A DNA stretch of 23,102 nucleotides from Oligoflexia bacterium (GCA_903858975.1 CAIOKW010000206.1:1-23102), one strand, 5' to 3'; positions 6,638 to 14,826 are shown, counted from the first letter of the stretch. Made by a program: numbers and translations. Notes: generated by a model not told the origin, from the sequence alone.

Positions 6638-8119
6638 ATGATGAACCCCATTTCGTTTTCACCAACCTACGGTCTCTTTGCGCTCCTCCTTTATTTGATC
6701 TCTCTCCTCGCGCTATCATTCTACCGTTCTCGTTCGGCCACCCTTTCTGACTATTACATTGGAAGTCGAAGTTCCACCTGGTGGCTCATTACCCTGGGAA
6801 TGATCAGTGATTCCGTTTCAGGAGTGACCTTTGTGTCAGTTCCCGGAGCGGTATTTTCTCAAGAGTATTCGTACTTTCAAATCGTCTTGGGATATTTCAT
6901 GGGTTACCTGATCATTACTCAACTTTTGATCCCGCTTTATTATGAACGAAATTTGATTTCGATTTATTCGTACTTGGGAGATCGATTTGGAGTTTTTGCT
7001 CAAAAATCAGCATCCGTTTTATTCATCGCCTCTAGAACCTTTGGCTCGGCCGCCAGGCTTTATATTTCAGTGATGATCTTGCATGAGTGCTTACTGGCGT
7101 CTTTAGGCTTAAGTCCGATACTCTCCTTCACCCTGTCGATGGGAATGATTGTTCTCTACACCTATAAGGGTGGGATCAAGAGCCTGGTTTGGACAGAGGC
7201 CTATCAATCGATTATTTTATTGGCCTCCATCTCATTCTTAGTTTGGGTGCTCTGGCATCAGATCCCTGATCCGATTTCAGTGATCCTAAAACCCAAGGTA
7301 TTCTTCACGGATCCTCTCAAGCCGAACTACTTCCTTAAAGCCCTACTCGGCGGGATGTTCATCACGAGTTCTATGAACGGGCTTGATCAAAACATCATGC
7401 AAATGAATCTGAGCTGTAAGAGTGTTTCTGAAGCGAAGAAAAATATGTTCACACTTGCTTTTGTGATGGTAGCGGTGAACTTCATTTTCCTGGCGCTCGG
7501 TGCCCTCGCGAAAGAGTATTACAGCCTACAGGCTTTACCCCTGCCACAACTCCCCGAGGGAGGAGTGGCCTATGATCAAACCCTTCCCAAAATTGCGCTT
7601 GAATCATTAGGTCGCCTCCCGGCAATGATGTTTATCGTAGGACTTTCAGCCGCAACTTTTAGTAGTGCGGGAACTATTCTCCCGGCGATTGCCTCGTCCA
7701 TCGAAATTGATCTGCTTCCCGCTAGGCTAAAAGATCGCATTCCCGTGCGGCTCCTGCATGCTCTTTCCGCACTTCTCATTCTTATCCTCATCATTGGAAT
7801 TTACGAAGTGCATGCTCGCTCCCTGATCGATCTGGTTCTCCGGTGTGCTGGCTATACCTATGGCCCCTTAATTGGACTCTTTGGGCTTGGGATCTTCACC
7901 CGGGTGAAGCTTCGTCATGAGCGCGTCCCGCTCTTATGCGTATCAGCCATTTCAATCACGGCACTCTTCGATTGGAATAGTGCGAGGCTGTTTCATGGAT
8001 ATAAGCTTGGGGCCGAGCTCATTGCTATTAATGCGATATTATTCCTGATCCTCGCACTCAGTTTGGGGAGACAAAAGTCTAAGGATGCCTCAGCATTTGA
8101 GGCCAATTTGAAAAGTTAG
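6638..8119 (+). CDS. Sodium:solute symporter family (SSS) transporter
   Basis: Inner-membrane carrier that uses the sodium gradient to import a small solute (sugar, amino acid, carboxylate or similar; not predictable). The 493 residues contain about 13 hydrophobic segments, the usual number and length for the family. The first helices show YYIGSRSSTWWLITLGMISDS, the typical SSS opening with an unwound TM1. The segment around 335-350 (GLSAATFSSAGTIL) matches the TM8 region where paired Ser residues (S342/S343) form the Na2 sodium site in vSGLT-like carriers. TYKGGIKSLVWTE is the conserved loop before TM5. Two ATGs stand side by side (6638, 6641) with no Shine-Dalgarno; TAGACT lies 5 or 8 nt upstream but no good -35 is seen. 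Its last 41 bp overlap the convergent lipoprotein gene. Confidence 0.92.
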   Translation: MMNPISFSPTYGLFALLLYLISLLALSFYRSRSATLSDYYIGSRSSTWWLITLGMISDSVSGVTFVSVPGAVFSQEYSYFQIVLGYFMGYLIITQLLIPLYYERNLISIYSYLGDRFGVFAQKSASVLFIASRTFGSAARLYISVMILHECLLASLGLSPILSFTLSMGMIVLYTYKGGIKSLVWTEAYQSIILLASISFLVWVLWHQIPDPISVILKPKVFFTDPLKPNYFLKALLGGMFITSSMNGLDQNIMQMNLSCKSVSEAKKNMFTLAFVMVAVNFIFLALGALAKEYYSLQALPLPQLPEGGVAYDQTLPKIALESLGRLPAMMFIVGLSAATFSSAGTILPAIASSIEIDLLPARLKDRIPVRLLHALSALLILILIIGIYEVHARSLIDLVLRCAGYTYGPLIGLFGLGIFTRVKLRHERVPLLCVSAISITALFDWNSARLFHGYKLGAELIAINAILFLILALSLGRQKSKDASAFEANLKS

Positions 8120-8795
8120 TGGATCGAGCCAAACTGCACTGAGCTTGTGATAGGTGCGCGGTGTTCGGGCCAATGTAAGGACTCATGAGGTTCGTATTAT
8201 CTCTCAGGTGCAGCAGTCCCTGATAATGTCCCAGTTCATGACCCACGGTGAGTGGGTTACGGGCATAGTCTTTTTCTACTAGCACACCATGGGGACCATT
8301 GCCGGGCATCTGAGTGACCGCGATGGTGGAGTTCGTCCATGGACCGACGGATACAATGAGAAAGGTATCTTTTTCTTCAAAGGCTGCTCGAACCTGGCCT
8401 GATTCAGTTTTCCAATTCGGACTGTAGTTTAAGTTCTTCTCGGTCGGATCAATCGAGAGAAAGCTCTCGAGCTGAAACGCAACATCACAAGTTTTCCAAA
8501 TTGCATTCATCCCTCGAACCAATTCTTGGGCGTCCGCTTTTTGTAAGATCGAAACCCTGGAGGAGTCTTGAAAGGAAACAATTTTGAGACCAATACATTG
8601 GTGATTGGGGTCATTGCTCACGCATGACTCTAGAGTAGAGGGGGGGAGTAGGATCGAAGTATTATTCGGGGGTGGGGAGAGGATGGGGTTAATACTTGAG
8701 TTTTGCGCATTTCGACCGCAGGCGTTTAGAAATGTGAAGAGCGAGAATATGATGAGAATCTTTTTTGTTTTTTTGAACTGGAGGAATCGATTCAC
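8079..8795 (-). CDS. Matrixin-like metalloprotease lipoprotein (metzincin)
   Basis: Predicted zinc endopeptidase anchored by lipid in the envelope. The GTG start is supported by GAGAGG 6 nt upstream and by a lipoprotein signal: basic N-terminus, hydrophobic core and lipobox LNAC with lipidated C26. A Pro/Asn/Ser-rich linker (28-60) follows. The catalytic motif HELGHYQGLLH (H186, E187, H190, H196) is the full metzincin HExxHxxGxxH, and NLMSP supplies the Met-turn (M204). The third His and the Met are 8 residues apart, as in matrix metalloproteases. At 238 aa it is a minimal catalytic domain without propeptide or hemopexin parts. Three further cysteines (58, 67, 103) may form a disulfide. The substrate is unknown. 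The residue after the lipidated Cys is Gly, not Asp, which by E. coli rules would favour the outer membrane. Confidence 0.85.
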   Translation of the reverse strand: MNRFLQFKKTKKILIIFSLFTFLNACGRNAQNSSINPILSPPPNNTSILLPPSTLESCVSNDPNHQCIGLKIVSFQDSSRVSILQKADAQELVRGMNAIWKTCDVAFQLESFLSIDPTEKNLNYSPNWKTESGQVRAAFEEKDTFLIVSVGPWTNSTIAVTQMPGNGPHGVLVEKDYARNPLTVGHELGHYQGLLHLRDNTNLMSPYIGPNTAHLSQAQCSLARSTNFSNWPQMLRHP

Positions 8796-9022
8796 GCTAT
8801 GCCTCTCATCCTTGAAAGTTTAAGTCGCCAAAGCCTTCATCCTTGAGGCCTTAAGCTGATCATAATTCGTTTGATTGAAGTTTCATAAGATTTATTAAAT
8901 AGATGCGGTATATAAAGATAAAAAATATTCTTTTTTCATGAAAAACAGTGAGTAATTTGACGAAGCGACGTGCGTCAATGGGGTGGTTGACCCTGATCCT
9001 AAGTTCCTTTAAACTTGGGCCT
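8796..9022. promoter_or_regulatory. Divergent intergenic region, AT-rich
   Basis: 227 bp between the divergent metalloprotease and glycosyltransferase genes. It holds a direct repeat TCATCCTTGA (8806-8815 and 8837-8846), a very AT-rich tract (8860-8945) with a perfect 14-bp palindrome TTTTTCATGAAAAA (8932-8945), and the glycosyltransferase promoter at its right end. On the minus strand TATGAT (8859-8864) could serve as a -10 for the metalloprotease, without a good -35. I see no RNA gene or small ORF. Confidence 0.4.
8987..9015 (+). promoter_or_regulatory. Putative promoter of the glycosyltransferase gene
   Basis: TTGACC, exactly 17 nt, TAAACT, then 7 nt to the ATG at 9023. With normal spacing, transcription would begin at or next to the A of the start codon, giving a leaderless mRNA. 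There is no Shine-Dalgarno before this ATG. The arrangement favours 9023 over in-frame GTG 8948 and ATG 8978. Confidence 0.5.
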
Positions 9023-9799
9023 ATGCCAGCCACACGAACCCAGAAAATTTCAGCTGTTTTGATTGTGAAAAATGAGCTTCACAATTTGAAGCAAACACTG
9101 TCTCAACTTAAGTTTTGTGATGAAATTGTGGTCGTCGATAGTGGGAGCACCGATGGAACCATAGAGTTCGCCGAATCCCAAGGTTGCAAAGTGGTTCAAA
9201 GGCCCTTTGATGGCTATGGTCCTCAGAAAGCGTACGCTGTATCACTTGCAAAGCACGACTGGATTTTCAGCGTAGATGCAGATGAGTGGGTTCCCGATGA
9301 AATGGGGCAAGAGATTTTAGACCTGATCAATGATCAAGCTCGAAATTTAAATGGAATCTACATTCGCTCTCAACTCGTGTTTTTAGGAAGATCCTTTTGG
9401 ATTGGACGAGAGTCAGCCGTTTGTATCCTGAGGATCTTTAAGAAGTCTGAGGGAACTTTTGATACGGCCTTAGTACACGAAAAAGTTCGGATCAAGCTTA
9501 ATGAAATCGTTTTTACCCGAAATCGTTTTCGCCATTACAGTTATCCATCGATCAGAAGTTATATCGATAAAATGAATCGATATACGACCTATGGAGCGAG
9601 GGAAGCGCTCGAGAAGCATCCGAATCGAAGTGGCGTGTGTTGGGCCGCTTTGTTTCCCTTTAAATTTATTCAGTATTATTTCTTACAGCTGAATGTCCTC
9701 AATGGTTGGGCCGGATTTTGCTGGAGTGTGCTCTCGACCTTCGCTTTTTTTGTGAAGTACTTGAAACTTGCTGAGCTCAGAAAGATTGAGCGTGTTTAG
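9023..9799 (+). CDS. Family 2 glycosyltransferase, WaaE/KdtX-like (LPS core type)
   Basis: Likely transfers a sugar from a nucleotide-sugar to the LPS inner core at the cytoplasmic face of the inner membrane. The 258 aa have a GT-A fold with SAVLIVKNE (10-18), VVVDSGSTDGT (36-46), GYGPQKAYA (64-72) and the metal-binding DAD (85-87). GPQK and the C-terminal LNGWAGFCWSVLSTFAFFVKYLKL are signatures of the WaaE/KdtX beta-1,4-glucosyltransferase group. The C-terminal hydrophobic and basic stretch probably binds the membrane. The start at 9023 fits the family, whose domain begins a few residues before the first strand, and fits the promoter just upstream; in-frame GTG 8948 and ATG 8978 would add 15-25 atypical residues. 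The stop overlaps the next gene's GTG start by 8 bp. Sugar donor and acceptor are not determined. Confidence 0.85.
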   Translation: MPATRTQKISAVLIVKNELHNLKQTLSQLKFCDEIVVVDSGSTDGTIEFAESQGCKVVQRPFDGYGPQKAYAVSLAKHDWIFSVDADEWVPDEMGQEILDLINDQARNLNGIYIRSQLVFLGRSFWIGRESAVCILRIFKKSEGTFDTALVHEKVRIKLNEIVFTRNRFRHYSYPSIRSYIDKMNRYTTYGAREALEKHPNRSGVCWAALFPFKFIQYYFLQLNVLNGWAGFCWSVLSTFAFFVKYLKLAELRKIERV

Positions 9800-10628
9800 T
9801 TTCTTAGTTTTTGCTCTTTTGGGTTTTGGTTTAGTGTTCCTCGGCTTTAGGGTCTTAGAGCGAGGGCTTCTCATTTCCCCAAAGCGCGGGCTTCGGGTGT
9901 TGATGTACCACCGGATTTTTGGAGACGCGGATACCACTCAGAGGGATAATCTCTTCGTTTCTCAGTCAACTTTTGAATCCCAACTCAGGTGGCTACTCCA
10001 GGAAGGCTACCGACCGCTCAGGCTCGGAGAGCTTTTGGAGCAAATCGAGGGGTCTCATCCCAGGTTCTCGGATGATACCTTCTTGATTACCTTTGATGAT
10101 GGATATCGCGATAATTTATTGCTCGCTCTGCCCGTACTTGAAGCCCTACAAATTCCAGCGGTGATTTTCTTAGTATCGAGCTTTACAGAAAATGCCGAAG
10201 CAGAGGAGGATCGAAATTATTTGAATTTATCAGAACTGAGACAACTTTCAGATTCAGGACTTATTGATTTCGCTCTCCACTCGCATGGACACCTAAACTA
10301 TAGAGATCTCAGCACTCAGGACACGGCAGCGCTGGAGAGCGATATTGCAGCCGTGCAAACCTATTACCGATCCCATCAGATTCCTTTCTTGCCAGCCCTC
10401 GCTTATCCTTATGGAGCTATTCCGAGAAAGGATCCCGCGGCACTGAAGTGCTTAACGGAAACCTTAGCAAATCAAGGGGTCAAGCTAGGGTTTCGAATCG
10501 GAAACCAGGTCAATACGGGCTCAATTCAACAGCCTTATTTCATTCAAAGGATTGATATTAAAGGTTCTGATTCATTTTCCGTTTTTCAAATTAAGATGAA
10601 AAAGGGTCGAGCAAAACTCTTTGCCTAG
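9792..10628 (+). CDS. Membrane-anchored polysaccharide deacetylase (NodB/CE4)
   Basis: Predicted metal-dependent enzyme removing N- or O-acetyl groups from a surface polysaccharide, LPS sugar or peptidoglycan. I choose GTG 9792, which overlaps the glycosyltransferase stop by 8 bp; in-frame TTGs at 9768 and 9786 are possible. The protein (278 aa) opens with a hydrophobic anchor (FSFLVFALLGFGLVFLGF), then VLMYHRI typical of CE4 enzymes. It carries motif 1 TFDDGY (catalytic Asp and first metal Asp), motif 2 HSHGH (two metal His) and motif 3 AYPYGA. All metal ligands are present, so activity is likely. The catalytic domain should lie in the periplasm. Coupling to a WaaE-like gene suggests modification of an LPS-type glycan, but this is inference. 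Confidence 0.88.
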   Translation: MFSFLVFALLGFGLVFLGFRVLERGLLISPKRGLRVLMYHRIFGDADTTQRDNLFVSQSTFESQLRWLLQEGYRPLRLGELLEQIEGSHPRFSDDTFLITFDDGYRDNLLLALPVLEALQIPAVIFLVSSFTENAEAEEDRNYLNLSELRQLSDSGLIDFALHSHGHLNYRDLSTQDTAALESDIAAVQTYYRSHQIPFLPALAYPYGAIPRKDPAALKCLTETLANQGVKLGFRIGNQVNTGSIQQPYFIQRIDIKGSDSFSVFQIKMKKGRAKLFA

Positions 10629-10642
10629 CCTGAATCAGCCAT

Positions 10643-11131
10643 TCAATATTTGAGTTTACAGTTGGTCACGATCCATTTCACGAGCTCAGTCGCAGCCGGT
10701 GACTGATTGATAATGGATTCCTCGCAATCAGGAGCAATTAAAATAGGAAATGGAAACGGCAGCTGATTCCCTCGGGCAATGATCGCTATCGTTCCTGCAT
10801 CACAGACTGCAGCGCCCTTCACAAACGGACCCACTTGAGCGGTCGTGATCAGCCCTTTGATGAGAGTTAATTCTTCGGCAGTAAGTTTAGCTTGAAAGGG
10901 AGTGATTTGGTTCCACTGTCCATCGGGAAGGCGCTGCTCAAAGCGTACACCCAAGAGATCTCCTTCCGGCGAGAGTTGGCAATGGGTTTGAAAACTGTTT
11001 TCCACTCGAGTGTAACCGGAGACTTGATCCGCGCTCAGAATCGGCGGAACAGGAGTCGGGGTGGGGGTGGGTTCAGCGGCTTGGGAGAGGGAGGAGATTA
11101 AGAGCAGGATCAGTAAAGCTAGGTTTTTCAT
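10643..11131 (-). CDS. Small secreted protein with PT-repeat linker, unknown function
   Basis: No family recognised. I choose the ATG giving MKNLALLILLLISSLSQAA, a clean signal peptide; an ATG 39 bp upstream would overlap pfkA and hide the signal. After cleavage near residue 19-20 comes a short linker PTPTPTPVPP, then about 130 residues of mixed character with four cysteines (C at about 45, 105, 135 and 158), which could form two periplasmic disulfides. It contains LTAEELTLIKGLITTA and a hydrophobic PFPFPILIAPDCEE. It lies 13 bp after the pfkA stop, as last gene of the sucAB-lpdA-pfkA operon, without a Shine-Dalgarno. It ends 14 bp from the convergent deacetylase gene. A role in central metabolism is unlikely for an exported protein; its place may be accidental. 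Confidence 0.7.
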   Translation of the reverse strand: MKNLALLILLLISSLSQAAEPTPTPTPVPPILSADQVSGYTRVENSFQTHCQLSPEGDLLGVRFEQRLPDGQWNQITPFQAKLTAEELTLIKGLITTAQVGPFVKGAAVCDAGTIAIIARGNQLPFPFPILIAPDCEESIINQSPAATELVKWIVTNCKLKY

Positions 11132-11144
11132 GGGCAGAGATCTA

Positions 11145-12170
11145 TCAAATAAAAATCCCAAGTGCCTCACAAAGTTTTACCCACCGATGATCCGGTGCAA
11201 CTTCTCTCGGTGCGCCTTGAATATCATTAATCGGCGCATCAGTGACTAAACCATTTCGATAAACTACTGCTCGATTCCATTGCCCTTTTAAAACGAGGCT
11301 AGCGGCCATTGCCCCCATTGAAGCAGTGAGAAATCGATCCGTCGTCGTGGGGTAATGCGCTCTTTGAAGATGGCCTAAAACAACATGGCGCGCTTCCCAG
11401 GGAGAGTTTTCCTCAATCCAGCGTGCCATTCGTTCACCAATTCCGCCAAAACGAATTCCGGTGGAAGAGGCTTTGTTTTCAGAAAAGACCGCATCCTCAC
11501 CAATGGCTTTTGCAGCTTCTGAAACAACCATCACCATTCCAGGCTTTCCAGCCGCGTGAGCATTCGTTAAGAATTGAGCGAGTTTTTCACGTGAAAAAGG
11601 GCGTTCTGGAATTAAAATGACATCGGCATAAGAGGAGAGTCCGCCACCGAGCGCGATCCATCCCGCTGAGCGTCCCATGGTTTCTACGACCATCACTCGG
11701 TGATGAGCATTTGCAGTGGCACGAAGAGAGTCGACTGCATCTGATACCACGGTACAGGCCGTATCATAGCCAAAGGTAATTTCAGTTCCTTGAAGGTCGT
11801 TATCAATGGTCTTTGGAACTCCGATAATATTTAAATCGGGAGCCAGCTCGCGAAGTCCTTTAAAAGTTCCATCACCGCCGGCTGCAATCAATCCATCGAG
11901 CTTCATGGCTGCGAAATTTTTTTGGAACTCATCAGAACGTCCCATGACCTTAGATTTATTAGAGGTACCTAAAAAAGTCCCTGCTTGAGAATGAATTCCG
12001 ATAATGGATTCAAGAGTAATCGGTTTTGTGCGTCCTGCAAAAATACCTTCAAAGCCATCTAAGATTCCGACGACTTCAATATTCTGTTTGAGCAGTACTC
12101 GTGAAGCGGACTCGATGATTCCATTTAATCCAGGGGCGTCTCCGCCACCCGTCATAATACCAATTCTCAT
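11145..12170 (-). CDS. pfkA: 6-phosphofructokinase (group III type)
   Basis: Phosphorylates fructose 6-phosphate to fructose 1,6-bisphosphate, the committed step of glycolysis. The start is the ATG giving MRIGIMTGGGDAPGLN, one base after the lpdA stop; a more distal start lies inside lpdA. The 341 aa show the phosphate-donor loop GGDGT (98-102), the catalytic PKTIDND (D123) and MGRSAGW. G101 together with K120 marks the group III enzymes; in that group Gly at the first site goes with ATP use and Asp with pyrophosphate, so ATP is predicted. The fructose-6-phosphate site keeps GHLQR, but the usual following Gly-Gly-Ser/Thr-Pro is AHYP, an uncommon change. Placement in a 2-oxoglutarate dehydrogenase operon is unusual and suggests joint control of glycolysis and the TCA cycle. 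Confidence 0.92.
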   Translation of the reverse strand: MRIGIMTGGGDAPGLNGIIESASRVLLKQNIEVVGILDGFEGIFAGRTKPITLESIIGIHSQAGTFLGTSNKSKVMGRSDEFQKNFAAMKLDGLIAAGGDGTFKGLRELAPDLNIIGVPKTIDNDLQGTEITFGYDTACTVVSDAVDSLRATANAHHRVMVVETMGRSAGWIALGGGLSSYADVILIPERPFSREKLAQFLTNAHAAGKPGMVMVVSEAAKAIGEDAVFSENKASSTGIRFGGIGERMARWIEENSPWEARHVVLGHLQRAHYPTTTDRFLTASMGAMAASLVLKGQWNRAVVYRNGLVTDAPINDIQGAPREVAPDHRWVKLCEALGIFI

Positions 12171-12171
12171 A

Positions 12172-13581
12172 CTAGAGGTGGATCCGGCGATTATCGACCG
12201 CAAGGGCCGCTTCTTTTACGGCTTCGGAGAGCGTCGGATGTGCGTGGCAGGTGCGAGCCACATCCTCAGCTGACCCGCCGTATTCCATCACGGTTGCACC
12301 CTCTGCAATGAGATCAGAGGCTCTCGGGCCAAAAATGTGCATTCCAAGAAGCTTATCAGTCGTCTTGTCAGCGAGGATTTTAACTAGTCCTTCAGACTCA
12401 TCCATTGCTTTTGCGCGTCCATTGGCTAAGAACGGGAAGGTGCCTACCTTGTACTCGATCCCTTTGGTTTTTAATTCTTCTTCGGTATACCCAACGCCTG
12501 CAACTTCAGGCCAGGTGTAAACAATCCAAGGAATCGTGTGATAGTTCACGTGTCCTGCTTGGCCCGCCATGATTTCGGCAGCGGCCATTCCTTCTTCTTC
12601 TGCTTTATGAGCAAGCATGGGACCTTGAACGCAATCGCCGACGGCATAAATACCCGCAACTTTAGTTTCAAAGTGATCATTAATATCAATGCGGCCTTTT
12701 TCGTTTGCTGCCAGACCTACTTTTTCAAGCTGAAGTCCATCGGTGAAGGGGCGGCGACCGGTCGCGACCAAAATCAGGTCACATTCAATGGTTTCTTTTA
12801 CTTGGGTCGCGCGATCCATCACTTCGATCTGCATTTGGTTGCCCACTTGCTTTGCGCCCAGTGCTTGAGTGTTGAGTTTAAACTCAAGCCCTTGCTTGAT
12901 CAGTGACTTACGAGCCTCATTTGCAATCTGTTGATCCATGACCGACAGGATCTTATCCGCAAATTCAATCACGGTAACTTTTGCTCCCAGGCGTTTCCAA
13001 ACAGATCCCATCTCAAGGCCAATTACTCCGCCTCCGACCACAACGAGATGGCCTGGGGTTTCTTGGATTTCAAGTGCTTCAGTAGAGGAAATGATTTTCT
13101 TGCCATCGAGTTTTAAAGTCGGAAGCTCGATCACTTCACTTCCGGTCGCGATCATCACTTTACCGGCTTTCAGTATTCGTTTCGTCGGGCCATCGACTTC
13201 AACGATCTTTTGGTCTCCTTCGGTTCCCACGAATCGACCATAGCCCTGTGCCCATTCGACTTTATTCTTTTTAAAGAGACCTGCGATCCCTTGGGTCAGT
13301 TGCTTCACGACTTCATTCTTACGAGCGATCATTTGAGGAACGTTGATTTTGAGATCATTCATCTCAATGCCATGCTTTTTGAACTTATATTGGGCCATGG
13401 AGAAGTGCTCGCTTGAGTCGAGGAGGGCCTTTGAAGGAATACAGCCTACGTTGAGGCAGGTTCCACCTAAAGAAGCACGCTTTTCTACGCAAACGACCTT
13501 CATTCCGAGCTGAGCTGCGCGGATTGCTCCCACATAACCTGCCGGTCCACCACCAATAATAATAAGATCAAACTGTTCCAT
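12172..13581 (-). CDS. lpdA: Dihydrolipoyl dehydrogenase (E3)
   Basis: FAD flavoprotein that reoxidises the dihydrolipoyl arm of E2 and reduces NAD+. The 469 aa have the usual length and motifs: FAD dinucleotide fold (IIIGGGPAGYVGA, 8-19), redox disulfide GGTCLNVGCIPSK with C42 and C47, NAD fold (VVVGGGVIGLEMG), second FAD motif (GIYAVGDC), and the C-terminal catalytic dyad in HPTLSE (H448, E453) that works across the dimer. It lies 14 bp after sucB with only a weak purine stretch before the ATG, and pfkA starts one base after its stop. It serves the oxoglutarate complex encoded upstream and may serve pyruvate dehydrogenase too, since no second lpd is visible here. Confidence 0.96.
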   Translation of the reverse strand: MEQFDLIIIGGGPAGYVGAIRAAQLGMKVVCVEKRASLGGTCLNVGCIPSKALLDSSEHFSMAQYKFKKHGIEMNDLKINVPQMIARKNEVVKQLTQGIAGLFKKNKVEWAQGYGRFVGTEGDQKIVEVDGPTKRILKAGKVMIATGSEVIELPTLKLDGKKIISSTEALEIQETPGHLVVVGGGVIGLEMGSVWKRLGAKVTVIEFADKILSVMDQQIANEARKSLIKQGLEFKLNTQALGAKQVGNQMQIEVMDRATQVKETIECDLILVATGRRPFTDGLQLEKVGLAANEKGRIDINDHFETKVAGIYAVGDCVQGPMLAHKAEEEGMAAAEIMAGQAGHVNYHTIPWIVYTWPEVAGVGYTEEELKTKGIEYKVGTFPFLANGRAKAMDESEGLVKILADKTTDKLLGMHIFGPRASDLIAEGATVMEYGGSAEDVARTCHAHPTLSEAVKEAALAVDNRRIHL

Positions 13582-13595
13582 ACGATTTCTTTCTA

Positions 13596-14813
13596 TTAAA
13601 TGAATTCAAGTCCGAGCTTAGTCGGATTTTCGAGAAGATCTTTTACTGCTACGAGAAAGGTCACGGCCTCTTTACCATCAATGATTCGATGGTCATATGA
13701 GAGCGCGAGATACATCATAGGACGAATCTCAACTTTTCCATTAATCGCTACAGGGCGATCCATAATTTTGTGCATTCCTAAAATCCCACTCTGTGGCGGA
13801 TTTAAGATGGGAGTCGAAAGGAGGGACCCGTAAGTTCCCCCATTAGAGATAGTAAAGGTTCCACCCGACATATCAGCAATCGAGAGCTTGTTATTGCGAG
13901 CCTTCAGGGCTAGCTCGCCGATTCCTTTTTCAATCTCAGCAAAAGTCATCTGATCAGCACCGCGAACGACAGGAACCACGAGGCCTCGCTCTGTTCCTAC
14001 GGCAACACCGACGTCACAGTAGTCGTGATAAACAATGTCTCCGTTATCAATCGATGCATTCACCGCTGGAAGTTGTTTCAGCGCAAGGGTGCATGCGCGA
14101 GTAAAGAAAGACATAAAGCTAAGTTTCACGCCGTATTTCTTTTCAAATGCATCTTTGTGTTGCGCGCGAACATCCTGAACGGGCTTCATGTCCACTTCAT
14201 TAAAAGTAGTCAGGATTGCAGCCGTGTGTTGAGCAAATACCAGACGCTCAGCGATTCGCTTACGAATAGAAGGCATCGGAACGCGGCGATCACCCGGTTT
14301 GTCGTTTAACTTTGGCAACTGTGCGCTGGTCGGAGCACTGCGTGCACCACCAGATGCGATGAAAGCCATCACATCACCCTTTAGGATTCGGCCATCTTTA
14401 CCAGAACCCTGAACTTGAGCAGGATTCACGTTGTTCTCCACCACTGCTTTACGAACCGCTGGGCTCAAGGCTTCAATAGAGGATGCGCTTGCAGCAGGGG
14501 GGGCTGGAGGTGCTTTAACGCCTGAAGAAGGGGGAGGGGGAGGCGCTTTTGCGCTACTCACGCCTGCGGTTCCAGCAACGGAATCATCAATAAATGCGAT
14601 GACCGACTTTACCGCAACTCGCTCACCATCATTTTTTAAAATAGTCAAAGCGCCTGAGTGTTCTGCAACAATCTCAACCGTCGCCTTATCGGATTCGATC
14701 TCCAGAAGTACCTCTCCTGATTTTACGGCTTGGCCATTTTGTTTGGTCCACTTGAGGATGCTGACTTCTGTGATGGATTCGCCAACGAGGGGTGCTAAAA
14801 TCTCGTGTTTCAT
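13596..14813 (-). CDS. sucB: 2-oxoglutarate dehydrogenase E2 (dihydrolipoyl succinyltransferase)
   Basis: Core of the 2-oxoglutarate dehydrogenase complex; carries the succinyl group on a lipoyl-lysine and hands it to CoA. The 405 aa hold one lipoyl domain (1-75, DKA with lipoylated K43), a Pro/Ala linker (about 88-112), a peripheral-subunit-binding domain (LSPAVRKAVVENNV..GKDGRILKGDV, about 115-150), a second linker, and the catalytic domain with SYDHRIIDG (H375, D379). One lipoyl domain and the neighbouring sucA favour the succinyl over the acetyl enzyme. AGGAG lies 6 nt before the ATG, and the sucA stop codon TAG is part of it, so the two are translationally coupled. Confidence 0.96.
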   Translation of the reverse strand: MKHEILAPLVGESITEVSILKWTKQNGQAVKSGEVLLEIESDKATVEIVAEHSGALTILKNDGERVAVKSVIAFIDDSVAGTAGVSSAKAPPPPPSSGVKAPPAPPAASASSIEALSPAVRKAVVENNVNPAQVQGSGKDGRILKGDVMAFIASGGARSAPTSAQLPKLNDKPGDRRVPMPSIRKRIAERLVFAQHTAAILTTFNEVDMKPVQDVRAQHKDAFEKKYGVKLSFMSFFTRACTLALKQLPAVNASIDNGDIVYHDYCDVGVAVGTERGLVVPVVRGADQMTFAEIEKGIGELALKARNNKLSIADMSGGTFTISNGGTYGSLLSTPILNPPQSGILGMHKIMDRPVAINGKVEIRPMMYLALSYDHRIIDGKEAVTFLVAVKDLLENPTKLGLEFI

Positions 14814-14819
14814 GTATTT

Positions 14820-14826
14820 CTCCTAG
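14820..14826 (-). promoter_or_regulatory. sucB ribosome binding site fused to the sucA stop codon
   Basis: On the minus strand CTAGGAG contains the sucA stop TAG, whose A-G begin the AGGAG of sucB, 6 nt before its ATG. Ribosomes ending sucA stop on the sucB site, which helps keep E1 and E2 in proportion. Confidence 0.7.

Noticed and set aside
8806..8846. Direct repeat TCATCCTTGA, two copies 31 bp apart
   Set aside because: Only two short copies, one over a ribosome site; too little to claim an operator.
8932..8945. TTTTTCATGAAAAA palindrome as operator
   Set aside because: Sits in a very AT-rich tract where such symmetry arises easily; noted only in the intergenic entry.
12538..12906. 122-codon plus-strand frame
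   Set aside because: Lies fully antisense to lpdA, whose motifs are unambiguous; no ribosome site and no recognisable protein.
14431..14826. 131-codon plus-strand frame with Gly runs
   Set aside because: Antisense image of the Pro/Ala linker of sucB; composition is explained by the opposite strand.
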